From the NCBI GenBank assembly GCA_019800895.1, contig JAHVKF010000003.1, positions 124,001 through 188,000 of the forward strand: DNA of 64,000 bases, in the 5' to 3' direction. The translations under genes were made by a program, and so were the position numbers. Positions 20,999 through 30,005 of the stretch are shown piece after piece. The notes under the pieces are model-generated. The model saw only the letters and a list, made by a program, of their open reading frames with translations. It was not told where the DNA came from and did not search any database. The first letter of the stretch is position 1; every line of letters begins with the position of its first letter. Source of the DNA: Halomonas denitrificans. GTDB taxonomy: Bacteria > Pseudomonadota > Gammaproteobacteria > Xanthomonadales > Wenzhouxiangellaceae.

Positions 20999-22183
20999 TC
21001 ACGCCGCCGTCTCGGGCGGCATCCAGGCGTTGATGCGGAAGCCGTGATTCGGACGGGTCATGATCTCGAGGCGGCCGCCGAGCTCCTTGATCCGCTCGCG
21101 CATGCCGTTCAAGCCGTTGCCGGGCAGCAGTTCAAAGGCCCCGCAGCCGTCGTCGCGCGCCTCCAGCCGCAGACCGTGCTCGTCGGCGGTCAGCGAAATC
21201 CACAGGTTCTGCGCCCGGGCATGACGGACCGCGTTGGTGATCACTTCCTGGGCGCAGCGCAGCAGGATCTGGGCACGCTTCGGATCGGTCAGCGACAGCT
21301 CGTCGGGGATGTCGAGGTGAATCGCCGGCTCGGGGACGCCGGAGGCCAGCTGGCGGATCGCCTCGCGCAGGTCGACGCGATCGTCCTGGCGCATGTCGGA
21401 AACGACTTCGCGCACGTCGGAGAGCAGCAAGCGGGCGATCGAGCCGGCGCGATCGACGTGTTCCTTGGCCTTGCCCTGGCTCGTGTGGCTGGCCACCTCG
21501 AGGTTCAGGCTCAGCGCGGTCAGGTGGTGACCGACCAGGTCGTGCAGTTCCCGCGCGATCCGCACGCGCTCGGCGATCCGGGTGTTCTCGGCCAGCAGGC
21601 TCTGGGTCGCGCGCAGCTCCGAATTGACTCGCCGGACCTCGTCGCGGGCCCGCAGCTGGTTCAGCGCCAGCGTCGAGGCGGCGAACGCGAACAATTGCAT
21701 GCCGAGCAGGGTCATCAGCTGCGGAATCAGGAAGATCCAGCCGAACTGCGGGAGCAGGGCGACCATCACGGCAAAGACCAGAGAAACGCCGAACAGCCAG
21801 GCGAGCCCGATGAAGCGAGGCAGCAACCACGGCAGCACGCCGGCGATCACCGTCGACAGGATCGCGCCGAAGACCGATCGGGTGAAATAGGACACGGCGA
21901 TCACTGCCCCGGTCATGATCGCCAGTACCACGACGCGCTGCCAGAACGGCGCGATCATCCGCATCCGCGCCGCCGGATGCAGGAAGGCCAGGAGGAACAG
22001 CGCCATCGCCGACCAGGCGCCGATCAGGTCGGCCGCGGTCGGCGTCTGACGTGCATAGAACGGCACCAGCAGCAGCGCGATGCCGATCAGGCTCCAGGTC
22101 AGGATGCCGGCATAGCGCAGCCAGTTGGTGGGGTGGATCTCGCGCATCGATCGACGGGCCAGGCTCACGAGGACGTAGGGCAC
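20999..22183 (-). CDS. sensor histidine kinase (HisKA_3 family)
   Basis: Up to 394 residues: about five or six membrane segments in the first 160 residues (DesK-like membrane sensor), then a HisKA_3 dimerisation helix with the phospho-His in RVRIARELHDLVGHHLTALS. A HATPase domain follows (AQEVITNAVRHARA N-box, DDGCGAF, GNGLNGMRERIKELGG). The frame opens with GTG at 22183; an ATG 36 bases later (22147, MREIHPTNW) is about as likely, and neither has a clear ribosome site. It is transcribed with the response regulator. The stimulus is unknown; membrane or envelope state is typical of the architecture. Confidence 0.93.
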   Translation of the reverse strand: MPYVLVSLARRSMREIHPTNWLRYAGILTWSLIGIALLLVPFYARQTPTAADLIGAWSAMALFLLAFLHPAARMRMIAPFWQRVVVLAIMTGAVIAVSYFTRSVFGAILSTVIAGVLPWLLPRFIGLAWLFGVSLVFAVMVALLPQFGWIFLIPQLMTLLGMQLFAFAASTLALNQLRARDEVRRVNSELRATQSLLAENTRIAERVRIARELHDLVGHHLTALSLNLEVASHTSQGKAKEHVDRAGSIARLLLSDVREVVSDMRQDDRVDLREAIRQLASGVPEPAIHLDIPDELSLTDPKRAQILLRCAQEVITNAVRHARAQNLWISLTADEHGLRLEARDDGCGAFELLPGNGLNGMRERIKELGGRLEIMTRPNHGFRINAWMPPETAA

Positions 22184-22256
22184 CTAGTGTATCGGCATCG
22201 GGCGGGCCGGCCCATGGCCGAGAAGTCACGGCGGCGAATCCACTAGACTGCGCGGC

Positions 22257-22790
22257 ATGAGTGCCAATGGGAACGTAACTCCGGACACGACCCCGAGCGC
22301 GATCGACGCGCCCGACGTCCTGCGCTGGGCCGATGCCGACCAGGCTTCGGTGCGCCGGCTGCTGGCCGCGTTCGGCCTGGACCTCGTCGTCGGCGCGGTC
22401 GACGAGGACATTCCCGGCAGCTTCTGGGGCGACGAGGAGGCGGGCCTGGTCGGGGCGCAGGTGCACGTCCGGCCCGATACGCCGATCCATTCGATCCTGC
22501 ACGAGTCCTGCCACTACATCTGCATGGACCCGCGGCGCCGCGCCGGCCTGCACACGGACGCCGGCGGCGGCTACGACGAGGAGAACGGCGTCTGCTACCT
22601 GCAGATCCTGCTCGCCGAGCACATCGCCGGCTACGGCCGCGACCGCTGCATGGCCGATATGGACGCCTGGGGCTATTCCTTTCGCCTGGGCTCGGCGCGA
22701 GCCTGGTTCGAGCGCGACGCCGAGGATGCCGAGGCCTGGCTCGCCGAGCGCGGACTGGGGCCGCTGGGCGTGGTCAACGAGGTGGATTGA
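22257..22790 (+). CDS. uncharacterised protein with HExxH zinc-type motif
   Basis: 177 residues; I do not recognise a named family. The motif LHESCHYIC (His82, Glu83, His86) is a canonical HExxH zincin signature. It is followed by conserved-looking TDAGGGYDEENGVCYLQILLAEH, whose acidic and Cys residues could complete a metal site. There is no signal peptide or membrane segment. It is acidic and ends with a Trp-rich helical part (AWGYSFRLGSARAWFE). It is divergent from the sensor kinase gene by 73 bases. A cytoplasmic metallopeptidase or metal-binding role is only an inference. Confidence 0.8.
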   Translation: MSANGNVTPDTTPSAIDAPDVLRWADADQASVRRLLAAFGLDLVVGAVDEDIPGSFWGDEEAGLVGAQVHVRPDTPIHSILHESCHYICMDPRRRAGLHTDAGGGYDEENGVCYLQILLAEHIAGYGRDRCMADMDAWGYSFRLGSARAWFERDAEDAEAWLAERGLGPLGVVNEVD

Positions 22791-22855
22791 CGGTTTTCGG
22801 TTGGGGTCCGTTCTGAAATCTGCGTGAGGGGGTCGGGTAAGGCGGACTGGATCGG

Positions 22856-23172
22856 TTCGCTCGCAAGCTCACTCCCACAGGCGACAGGCTCCGATCGGAC
22901 CCGTGTCTGTTGAAGGCCGCTTGCGGGCGAAGGGTGGCCGGGACCGGAGCGATTCGCTCGCAAGCTCACTCCCACAGGTTGCAGGCACCATCGGCTTCCC
23001 GCGGCGTCGTTGGAATGCCCTGGACCCCTCAAGAGCAATGTTTCTCCTGTGGGAGTGAGCTTGCGAGCGAAAAAAGGGGGGTCGATCGAGTTTGCTCGCA
23101 ATCTCACGCCCACCGGCTACAGGCTCCGATCGGAACCTTGCCTGTTGGGGGCCGCTTGCGGGCATAGGGTGG
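22856..23172. repeat. REP A composite cluster
   Basis: The 400-base gap 22791-23190 has no gene. It holds reverse REPs at 22856-22881 and 22953-22978, a forward copy at 23046-23071, and a degenerate reverse copy at 23091-23116. The first and last are each followed exactly 50 bases later by a G-rich forward variant (GGCCGCTTGCGGGC) across a shared linker with CAGGCTCCGATCGGA. Confidence 0.85.
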
Positions 23173-23190
23173 GATGGCAACCCGCGGGAG

Positions 23191-23976
23191 CTAGGTCCGA
23201 AGCCCCGTTCCCCGCTTCAGCAGCGTCAGGCAGATCGCGCCGAGGACGATGCCGAAGCCGAAGATGATCGCGAACGCCGGGGCCAGCGGGACGTCCGTGA
23301 CGCCAAGCATGCCGTAGCGGAAGGCGTTGACCATGTACAGGATCGGGTTGGCGAGCGCCACCGTCTCCCAGATTCCGGGCAGCAGGCTGACCGAGAAGAA
23401 CACCCCGCCGAGGTAGGTCATCGGCTGGAGCACGAAGGTCGGGATGATCGAGATGTCGTCGAATTTCTGGGCGAAGGTGGCGTTGATGAACCCGCCGAGC
23501 GCGAACACGATCGAGGTCAGCACGACCACCGCCACGGTGATGCTCCAGCTGTGGATCCGCAGGTCGGAGAAGAACGCGGCGACCAGCAGCACCAGGGCCC
23601 CGACCATCAGCGCGCGGAACACCGCGCCGGTGACGTAGCCGGCCAGAATCAGGATCGGCGGCAGCGGCGAGATCAGCAGCTCCTCGACGTGCCGCCCGAA
23701 CTTGGCGCCGAAGAACGAGCTGGTGATGTTGCCGTAGGAGTTGGTGATCACCGACAGCATGATCAGGCCCGGCACGATGAAATCCATGTAGGGCATGCCG
23801 CCCATCTCGCCGATGCGCCGTCCGATCAGCTGGCCGAAGATCACGAAGTACAGGGTCATCGTGATCGCCGGGGGAATCAGGGTCTGGGCCCAGATCCGCA
23901 GGATCCGGGAGACCTCCTTGATGACGATCGTCTGGTAGCCGATCCAGTAGCTCTTTGCCGAGACTTCGACGCTCAT
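23191..23976 (-). CDS. ABC-2 type exporter permease (YadH-like)
   Basis: 261 residues with six hydrophobic segments and the ABC-2 signature region (IIPTFVLQPMTYLGGVFFSVS, WETVALANPILYMVNAFRYG). The N-terminal amphipathic helix is followed by PPAITMTLYFVIFGQLIG. The ATG on 23974-23976 overlaps the ATPase stop as ATGA. With the next gene it forms a two-component exporter of the YadGH type, whose substrate is unknown even in model species. Confidence 0.93.
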   Translation of the reverse strand: MSVEVSAKSYWIGYQTIVIKEVSRILRIWAQTLIPPAITMTLYFVIFGQLIGRRIGEMGGMPYMDFIVPGLIMLSVITNSYGNITSSFFGAKFGRHVEELLISPLPPILILAGYVTGAVFRALMVGALVLLVAAFFSDLRIHSWSITVAVVVLTSIVFALGGFINATFAQKFDDISIIPTFVLQPMTYLGGVFFSVSLLPGIWETVALANPILYMVNAFRYGMLGVTDVPLAPAFAIIFGFGIVLGAICLTLLKRGTGLRT

Positions 23977-24911
23977 GCCGCCGCTCCCGCCGCGTCCTGC
24001 TGCGGCTTCTCGACCAGGCGGAGGAACAGTTCCTCGAGTCGGTTGACCTTGTTGCGCATCGACTTGACCTGGATGTCGCGCTCCTCGAGGGTCTTGAACA
24101 GCGAATTCAGGCTGCTCGACTTCGGCAGGCTGGCCAGCAGCGTCGTGGCGTCGCGCAGCACGATTTCCATGCCCTCGACGGTCGGCGCCTCGTCGATCGG
24201 CGCGCCGAGGTCGAGCACGAAGGTCTCGATGTCGAGCTTGCCGAGCAGTTCCTTGACCGTGGTGTTCTCGACGATCCGTCCGTGGTCGATGATCGCGATG
24301 TTGCGACAGAGGTTCTCGGCCTCCTCGAGGTAGTGGGTCGTGAGGATGACGGTGGTGCCGGCGGCATTGATGCCTTCGATGAATTCCCACATGGATCGGC
24401 GGATCTCGATGTCGACGCCGGCGGTGGGCTCGTCGAGGATCAGCAGCTTCGGCTCGTGCATCATCGCGCGGGCGATCAGCAGCCGCCGCTTCATCCCCCC
24501 GGACATCTGCCGCGACGGGCGGTGCGCCTTGTCCCAGAGCTGGAGCTGGTTCAGGTACTTCTCGGCGCGTTCCCGGGCGACCGCGCGCGGCACACCGTAG
24601 TACCCGGCCTGGTTGACGCAGATCTCGAACGGCTTCTCGAACTGGTTGAAGTTGACTTCCTGCGGCACCAGGCCGATCTGCGACATCGCCCGCGACCGCT
24701 CCTTCTGGACGCTGATGCCGAAGACCTTCGCCTCGCCGCCGGTGGCGTTGACCAGGGACGAAACGATGCCGATCAGGGTGGACTTGCCGGCGCCATTCGG
24801 GCCGAGCAGGGCGAAGAAATCGCCTTCCTCGACCTGGAGGTCGATGCCCTTGAGCGCTTCCACGCCGTTCTTGTAGGTCTTCTTCAGGTTGGAAACGTCG
24901 AGTGCGTTCAT
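23973..24911 (-). CDS. ABC exporter ATP-binding protein (YadG-like)
   Basis: 312 residues. Walker A LLGPNGAGKSTL, Q-loop (GLVPQEVNF), signature MSGGMKRRLLIARAM, Walker B LLILDEPTAGVD, H-loop LTTHYLEEAE. A C-terminal extension of about 85 residues ends with the coiled-coil-like LEERDIQVKSMRNKVNRLEE typical of this subfamily. First gene of the pair; its start is 80 bases from the divergent hydrolase gene. Confidence 0.95.
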   Translation of the reverse strand: MNALDVSNLKKTYKNGVEALKGIDLQVEEGDFFALLGPNGAGKSTLIGIVSSLVNATGGEAKVFGISVQKERSRAMSQIGLVPQEVNFNQFEKPFEICVNQAGYYGVPRAVARERAEKYLNQLQLWDKAHRPSRQMSGGMKRRLLIARAMMHEPKLLILDEPTAGVDIEIRRSMWEFIEGINAAGTTVILTTHYLEEAENLCRNIAIIDHGRIVENTTVKELLGKLDIETFVLDLGAPIDEAPTVEGMEIVLRDATTLLASLPKSSSLNSLFKTLEERDIQVKSMRNKVNRLEELFLRLVEKPQQDAAGAAA

Positions 24912-24991
24912 GACCTCTGGCCTGTTGATTTCGTCACGCCGGCTTCGTACCGTAACCGGTCTGGCAATCCCGTCATCCTTGGGGCAGAACC

Positions 24992-26482
24992 TTGAGAATC
25001 CAATCGAATGCGGCCGCTGCGGCCGGGCCGATCGTCCATGCGCTGCTTGCCGGGCTGCTGCTCGCAGGCACGGGCACGGCGATCGGGCAGGACGACCGCT
25101 GGCCGGACCTCGAGAAATGCGAGTTGTCCGCCGCCGGCGGCCGGATCACGGTCTCGGCACGTTGCGGGACGCTAAGCGTACCCGAAAATCGTGAGCAGCC
25201 GGACGGCCGGACGCTGGACCTGGCCTGGGCCGTGATTCCGGCGCGCAGCAGCACGGTCGAGCCCGACCCGGTCGTCTTCCTCGCCGGCGGGCCGGGGCAG
25301 GCGGCCCGCGACATCGCGCCGATCATGCAGGGCCCGTTCGGCGACGTGAACCGGACTCGCGACCTGATCTTCCTCGACCAGCGCGGCACCGGCGGTTCGA
25401 ACGCGCTGGCGTGCGAGTTCGACGAAGAGCTGATGATGGCCGAGGACGACTTCGACGAGCTCGAGCGCCAGTTGAGGAGCTGCCTTGACGAGCTCGACGC
25501 CGAGGTGGAGCACTACGCGACCCGCGACGGCGCGGCCGACCTCGACGCCCTGCGCGCCGAGCTCGGTATCGAGAACTGGAACCTCGTCGGCGGCTCCTAC
25601 GGCACGCGCATGGCCCAGGTCTATCTTCGCGAGTACCCGGACCGGGTTCGCAGCATGGTCCTCGACGGCGTCGTGCCGAGCCGCCTTCGCCTGGGCTCGG
25701 AGCATGCCGAGAAGCTCGACCAGGCGCTCGAACGGTTGTTCGAGGCCTGCGCCGACGACGCGGCCTGTGCCGAGCGCTTCCCGGGGCTGGCCGACCGCTT
25801 CGTCGAGCTCAAGGCGCAGTACGCGGAGCAGCCGCTGGCCATCCAGGTGACCCATCCGCGGACCGGTGTGGCCGAGTCGATCGACTTCTCCGATGAAACG
25901 CTGGCCGGTTCGCTGCGCTTTCTGGCCTACGCGCCGGAGTCGCAGATGATGATCCCGTACCTGATCCACGAGGCGGCGACCACCGGCAGCCCCGAGCGGC
26001 TCGCCGCGCAGGCGCTGATCGTCGGCGACCAGCTGACCGACACGCTGGCCATCGGCCTGAACTTCTCGGTCGGCTGCGCCGAGGACTGGCCGCACTGGCC
26101 CGCGGGCCGCGACGTTTCGGGCACGCTGCTCGGCAACAGCATGCAGGAGCTCTACGGCCGCATCTGCGCCTGGTGGCCGGCCGACCCGGTCGGAGTCGAG
26201 TTCTTCGAGGCCTTCTCCTCCGACGTGCCCGTGCTGCTGCTGTCGGGCGAGCGCGACCCGGTCACGCCACCGGAGTACGGCGACGAAGCGGCCCGCCAGT
26301 ACGCGAACAGCCTGCACCTGGTCGCCGAGGGCCGCGGCCACATCGTCGTGACCAACGGCTGCATCGCCGGCATCGCCACGCAGTTCGTCGACGCGGGATC
26401 GGTCGACGACCTGGACACGGAATGCATGGAATCCATCGGCCCCGAGCCGTTCTTCCTCGACCTGCTGGGACCGTCGCCATGA
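24992..26482 (+). CDS. secreted alpha/beta hydrolase, TAP-like (peptidase S33)
   Basis: 496 residues with an N-terminal signal sequence (about 1-32). Alpha/beta-hydrolase core: oxyanion region VFLAGGPGQA, LDQRGTGGSNAL, nucleophile elbow VGGSYGTRMA (Ser202), and Asp in LLLSGERDPVTPP followed by His in EGRGHIVV, within a TAP-like C-terminal domain. The family contains tripeptidyl aminopeptidases and proline iminopeptidases. Several Cys (for example ACADDAACAERF, NGCIAG) suggest periplasmic disulfides. The frame opens with TTG at 24992; no better-placed ATG keeps the signal. The stop overlaps the next ATG (ATGA), linking it to the NatAB exporter. Confidence 0.9.
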   Translation: MRIQSNAAAAAGPIVHALLAGLLLAGTGTAIGQDDRWPDLEKCELSAAGGRITVSARCGTLSVPENREQPDGRTLDLAWAVIPARSSTVEPDPVVFLAGGPGQAARDIAPIMQGPFGDVNRTRDLIFLDQRGTGGSNALACEFDEELMMAEDDFDELERQLRSCLDELDAEVEHYATRDGAADLDALRAELGIENWNLVGGSYGTRMAQVYLREYPDRVRSMVLDGVVPSRLRLGSEHAEKLDQALERLFEACADDAACAERFPGLADRFVELKAQYAEQPLAIQVTHPRTGVAESIDFSDETLAGSLRFLAYAPESQMMIPYLIHEAATTGSPERLAAQALIVGDQLTDTLAIGLNFSVGCAEDWPHWPAGRDVSGTLLGNSMQELYGRICAWWPADPVGVEFFEAFSSDVPVLLLSGERDPVTPPEYGDEAARQYANSLHLVAEGRGHIVVTNGCIAGIATQFVDAGSVDDLDTECMESIGPEPFFLDLLGPSP

Positions 26483-27219
26483 TCGAAGCAAACAATCTTC
26501 GCAAGACCTTCAACAAGGGCAAGGTCGTGGCGGTCGACGACGTCAGCTTCCACGCGCCCGACGGGCAGATCACCGGCCTGCTCGGGCCCAACGGCGCGGG
26601 CAAGACGACCACCCTGCGCATGCTCTACACCTTGCTCCAGCCCGATTCGGGATCGATGCAGGTCGATGGCGTCGATCCGCTGGTCGACCCGATCGGCGTC
26701 AAGCAGAAGCTGGGCGTGGTGCCGGATTCGCGAGGCCTCTACGACCGGCTGACCGCACGCGAGAACATCCGCTACTACGGTCGGCTGCAGGGGCTGGACA
26801 AGAAGAAGATCGAGAGCCGGATCGACGAACTGAGCGGCATCCTCGACATGGGCGCCTTCATCGACCGCAAGACCGACGGCTTCTCCCAGGGCCAGCGGGT
26901 CAAGGTCGCGATCGCCCGCGCGCTGATCCACGAGCCGGGCACCGTGCTGCTCGACGAGCCGACCAACGGCCTGGACGTGATGACCACCCGCGCGCTGCGC
27001 GAGTTTCTCCTGAAGCTGAAGATGGACGGACATTGCGTCGTGCTGTCGACGCACATCATGCAGGAGGTCGCGGCGCTGTGCGATCGCATCGTGATCATCG
27101 CCAAGGGACGGATCGCCGCCGAGGGCACGGCGCAGCAGCTGCTCGAGAAGAGCGGTGAAGCCAATCTCGAGGATGCATTCGTGAAACTGATCGGAACCGA
27201 CGAGGGGCTTCTCGCATGA
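26479..27219 (+). CDS. ABC exporter ATPase (NatA-like)
   Basis: 246 residues. Walker A LLGPNGAGKTTTL, Q-loop replaced by VVPDSRGLY (Asp at the usual Gln position, as in NatA), signature FSQGQRVKVAIARAL, Walker B VLLDEPTNGLDV, H-loop LSTHIMQEV. Coupled by ATGA on both sides to the hydrolase and the permease. NatAB-type exporters move sodium or peptides; the link with a secreted peptidase hints at a peptide-related role, which is speculative. Confidence 0.95.
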   Translation: MIEANNLRKTFNKGKVVAVDDVSFHAPDGQITGLLGPNGAGKTTTLRMLYTLLQPDSGSMQVDGVDPLVDPIGVKQKLGVVPDSRGLYDRLTARENIRYYGRLQGLDKKKIESRIDELSGILDMGAFIDRKTDGFSQGQRVKVAIARALIHEPGTVLLDEPTNGLDVMTTRALREFLLKLKMDGHCVVLSTHIMQEVAALCDRIVIIAKGRIAAEGTAQQLLEKSGEANLEDAFVKLIGTDEGLLA

Positions 27220-28385
27220 TCGCGGTATTCATCAAGGAACTGCTCGATAACTTCCGCGACCGTCGCGTCGTGCTGAACACGCTGATCCTCGGGCCGCTGA
27301 TGGGGCCGGTGATCTTCGGCCTGATGATCTCGTTCATGGCCCGCGAGACCACCGAGCGCCTGGAATCGGCGCTGGAACTGCCCGTGGTCGGCGCCGAACA
27401 CGCGCCGAACCTGGTCGGCTGGCTGGAGCGCCAGGGCGTGATCATCGAAGACGCGCCGGACGATCCCGAGGCCGCGGTCCGCGCCGAGGACGAGGAAGTG
27501 GTGCTGCGCATTCCGGCAGACTTCGCCGAGGCATGGAGCGAGGGGCGGCCCGCGCCGGTGGAGATCATCGCCGATCGCTCCCTGCGCTACACCGGGACCA
27601 CCATCTCCCGGGTCAACAGCTACCTGAACACCTACAGCGCGCAGATCAGTCAGCTTCGACTGCAGCTTCGGGGGGTGCATCCGGAGATCACTCGGCCGAT
27701 CGACACCCAGGTCGTCGACCTGTCGACCCCGACGTCGCGAGGCGGCCAGATCCTGGCCTTCCTGCCGTATTTCATCCTCATCACGGTGTTCATGGGGTCG
27801 ATGCACATGGCGGTCGATACCACCGCCGGCGAACGCGAGCGCAAGTCGCTGGAGCCGTTGCTGATCAACCCCTTGCCGCGCTGGAAGATCATGGCCGGCA
27901 AGCTGATGGCCACCACCTTCTTCGCTCTGGCCACGCTGGCGCTCGGCCTGGTGGCTTTCGTCTACGCCATGGGCATGCTGCCGACGGCCGACATGGGCGT
28001 GGCGCTGAACCTCGACGCGCGGGTCGCCGCGATGGCGTTCCTGCTGGTCGCTCCGGCCGCCCTGCTGGCCGCGGCCATGCTGACGATCCTGGCGTCCTTC
28101 GCCAAGAGCTTCCGCGAAGCGCAGAGCTACATGGGCCTGGTGATCTTCGTGCCGATGATCCCGAGCTTCTGGCTGCTGATCGACCCGACCAAGGCCGAGA
28201 CCTGGATGAGCTGGGTGCCGCTGCTGAACCAGAACGTCATGATCCTGGAACTGGTCCGCGGCGAGCCGACCAACTGGACCTGGGTCGGCGCCACCCTGGC
28301 CAGCACCACGCTGCTGGCGCTGGTCCTGGCCTGGATCGCCGGCGGCCTGTACAACCGGCCGAAGCTGATCTTCACCTCCGACTAG
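27216..28385 (+). CDS. ABC exporter permease (NatB-like)
   Basis: 389 residues. The first hydrophobic segment (about 20-42) is followed by a large extracytoplasmic domain (about 45-170) and five more segments at 180-380, the ABC-2 transporter layout of NatB. A characteristic motif is TAGERERKSLEPLLINPLPR after the second helix. It is the last gene of the three-gene unit; a GC-rich hairpin lies directly after the stop. Confidence 0.93.
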   Translation: MIAVFIKELLDNFRDRRVVLNTLILGPLMGPVIFGLMISFMARETTERLESALELPVVGAEHAPNLVGWLERQGVIIEDAPDDPEAAVRAEDEEVVLRIPADFAEAWSEGRPAPVEIIADRSLRYTGTTISRVNSYLNTYSAQISQLRLQLRGVHPEITRPIDTQVVDLSTPTSRGGQILAFLPYFILITVFMGSMHMAVDTTAGERERKSLEPLLINPLPRWKIMAGKLMATTFFALATLALGLVAFVYAMGMLPTADMGVALNLDARVAAMAFLLVAPAALLAAAMLTILASFAKSFREAQSYMGLVIFVPMIPSFWLLIDPTKAETWMSWVPLLNQNVMILELVRGEPTNWTWVGATLASTTLLALVLAWIAGGLYNRPKLIFTSD

Positions 28386-28387
28386 GG

Positions 28388-28424
28388 ACGGCGGCCCCGG
28401 CCCGGCCTCGCCGGGTCGGGGCCG
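28388..28424 (+). terminator. hairpin terminator after the NatAB-like genes
   Basis: A long GC stem (GGCCCCGGCCCGG pairing with CCGGGTCGGGGCC around a CTCG-type loop) starts three bases after the permease stop and is followed by GTTCCGTTCG, a poor T-run. It is probably a terminator. Confidence 0.6.
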
Positions 28425-28429
28425 TTCCG

Positions 28430-28649
28430 TTCGCGCGCAAGCGCCCTCCAACAGACTCGAGGCTTCGGTCTAGGGCTTTTCCTGTGGGAGTGAGCTCGCG
28501 AGCGAAAGCCATCACTCCTGTGGGGTCGAGCTAGCGGGCAAGGGTCATCAATCCTGTGGGAGTGGCTTGCGAGGGAAGGACATCACTCCTGTGGGAGTGA
28601 GCTTGCGAGCGAAGGCCATCGCTCTGGTGGGCGCGAGCTCGCGAGCGAA
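28430..28649. repeat. REP A tandem array, 35-36 base period
   Basis: A variant reverse copy (28430-28454) is followed, 51 bases from its start, by five head-to-tail forward copies beginning at 28481, 28517, 28553, 28588 and 28623. Copies 2, 3 and 5 are degenerate. The spacer resembles 'agccatcact'. This fills the 325-base gap 28386-28710, apart from the promoter and ribosome site of the next gene. Confidence 0.88.
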
Positions 28650-28710
28650 GATGTCCCGTTCCGCCCCCGTTTCCCGTACCTTGTAGGCATCAACGGGAGG
28701 AAGCATCACC

Positions 28711-29331
28711 ATGAAGAAAGTACTCATCGGATGCCTGGGCGTGTTCGTCCTCGTCGCCGTGGCCGGCGGCATCGTCACCTACGTCAAGGTCATCAAGCCC
28801 GGCATGGAGTTCGTCGGCGGCATGGCCGAACTCGGCCAGGAATTCCAGGAGCTCAACGATTCGATCGAGAATCGCGAGTCCTTCGCCCCGCCCGGCGACG
28901 GCACGCTCGACGAGGCGCGCTTCCAGCGCTTCCTGGCCGCCCAGCGCCAGATGCGGGGTGAACTCGAAGGCCGGTTGACCGAGCTGAAGACCAAGTACGA
29001 GGAGCTCGAAGCCGAGATCGACGAGCGCGGCGGCCAGGCCGGCATCGGCGACATGGTCGGCGCCTACGCGGACCTCGCCGACCTGCTGATCGCCGGCAAG
29101 CGCGCCCAGGTCGAAGCGCTGAACACGCACCGATTCTCGATCGAGGAATACAACTACACCCGCGACCGCGTCTACCGCGCGCTCGGCGAGGGCGTCGCCG
29201 TCGCCGCCATCGCCCAGAGCGGCAACGCCGGACAGTTCACCCAGACCGTCCCGCAGGAGACCATCGACATGGTCGAACCGCACCGCGAGGAACTGATGGA
29301 GTCGTACGTGCTGGCTTGGTGGGGGCTGTAA
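28711..29331 (+). CDS. uncharacterised membrane-anchored helical protein
   Basis: 206 residues, family not recognised. Residues 1-28 (KKVLIGCLGVFVLVAVAGGI) form a signal anchor. The rest is predicted mostly helical and charged, with a coiled-coil-like stretch at about 75-110 (QMRGELEGRLTELKTKYEEL). It ends ESYVLAWWGL. A good ribosome site (GGGAGG, ten bases before the ATG) supports the start. REP arrays with the same spacer flank it on both sides, so the gene sits as an island inside a repeat zone. Probably periplasmic and inner-membrane tethered. Confidence 0.8.
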   Translation: MKKVLIGCLGVFVLVAVAGGIVTYVKVIKPGMEFVGGMAELGQEFQELNDSIENRESFAPPGDGTLDEARFQRFLAAQRQMRGELEGRLTELKTKYEELEAEIDERGGQAGIGDMVGAYADLADLLIAGKRAQVEALNTHRFSIEEYNYTRDRVYRALGEGVAVAAIAQSGNAGQFTQTVPQETIDMVEPHREELMESYVLAWWGL

Positions 29332-29354
29332 GGGCGCGGAGACGGGAAGCACCT

Positions 29355-29495
29355 CCTGTGGGAGTGAGCTTGCGAGCGAAAGCCATCACCTCTGTGGGCC
29401 CTTGCTTGCAGGCAAGGGTCATCACTCCTGTGGGAGGCAGCCTCGCAGGCGACCGGAACCAGGGTGACTCCTGTGGGAGTGAGCTTGCGAGCGAA
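29355..29495. repeat. REP A forward array next to the RAYT gene
   Basis: Forward copies at 29355-29380 and 29470-29495 are intact. Between them are two family B-like variants (29391 with CTTGCTTGCAGGCAAGGG, and 29428 with GGCAGCCTCGCAGGCGA). The last copy ends two bases before the RAYT stop codon. Confidence 0.85.
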
Positions 29496-29497
29496 GG

Positions 29498-29986
29498 TCA
29501 AAGCCAGCTTGCATCCCAATGAGGATAGTCCCGGATCGACTGGACCAGTCCTGCGCGAACAGGATTCTCGATCACGTATCGGGCCACCGATCGCAGGTCC
29601 TCACTGGGCCGAAGTCGGCGATCGTGGAAACCTCTCTGCCAGATCGGCGAACGTCCCCTGAGCCGCACAGGGAAGTTCCTCGAAACCGCCGACTTGGTTT
29701 TCGAGACGACTTGGGAAATCGACAGTCTCGGGCCAAGCTGTAGAAGCCAATGAAGGTGGTCGGGCATCACCACGAAGCAGATCGTTTCCGCATCGTTCCT
29801 GCAAGACCGCAGCGCCCCGACAACGGCTCGGCCGGCGGCAAGGTTGGATAGAACGGTCGTCCTCTGACGAGTGACGATCGTGACCAGGTAAACGCCGCCA
29901 GGACTGGAGGTTCGACCGGTCCGCAGTCTCCTGCTATGAAACACCGGGTCGGCGCTTCTGGCCTTCTCAGGATTCATCGATGTCAT
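29498..29986 (-). CDS. REP-associated tyrosine transposase (RAYT, Y1 superfamily)
   Basis: 162 residues from the ATG at 29984-29986 (a second ATG at 29975-29977 is possible). It has the single-stranded-DNA transposase fold of TnpA_REP proteins: the metal-binding HUH-type motif MPDHLHWLL (His77, His79), the family motif WQRGFHDRRLR, and the catalytic tyrosine in ARYVIENPVRAGL (Tyr137). It looks complete. RAYTs cut and possibly mobilise REP hairpins. Here REPs lie directly on both sides in opposite orientation, and family A is abundant through the window, so this enzyme is the obvious candidate for spreading it. It is single copy in the window with no terminal repeats of its own. Confidence 0.93.
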   Translation of the reverse strand: MTSMNPEKARSADPVFHSRRLRTGRTSSPGGVYLVTIVTRQRTTVLSNLAAGRAVVGALRSCRNDAETICFVVMPDHLHWLLQLGPRLSISQVVSKTKSAVSRNFPVRLRGRSPIWQRGFHDRRLRPSEDLRSVARYVIENPVRAGLVQSIRDYPHWDASWL

Positions 29987-30005
29987 TGCATGTCGTCGAG
30001 CCCTG

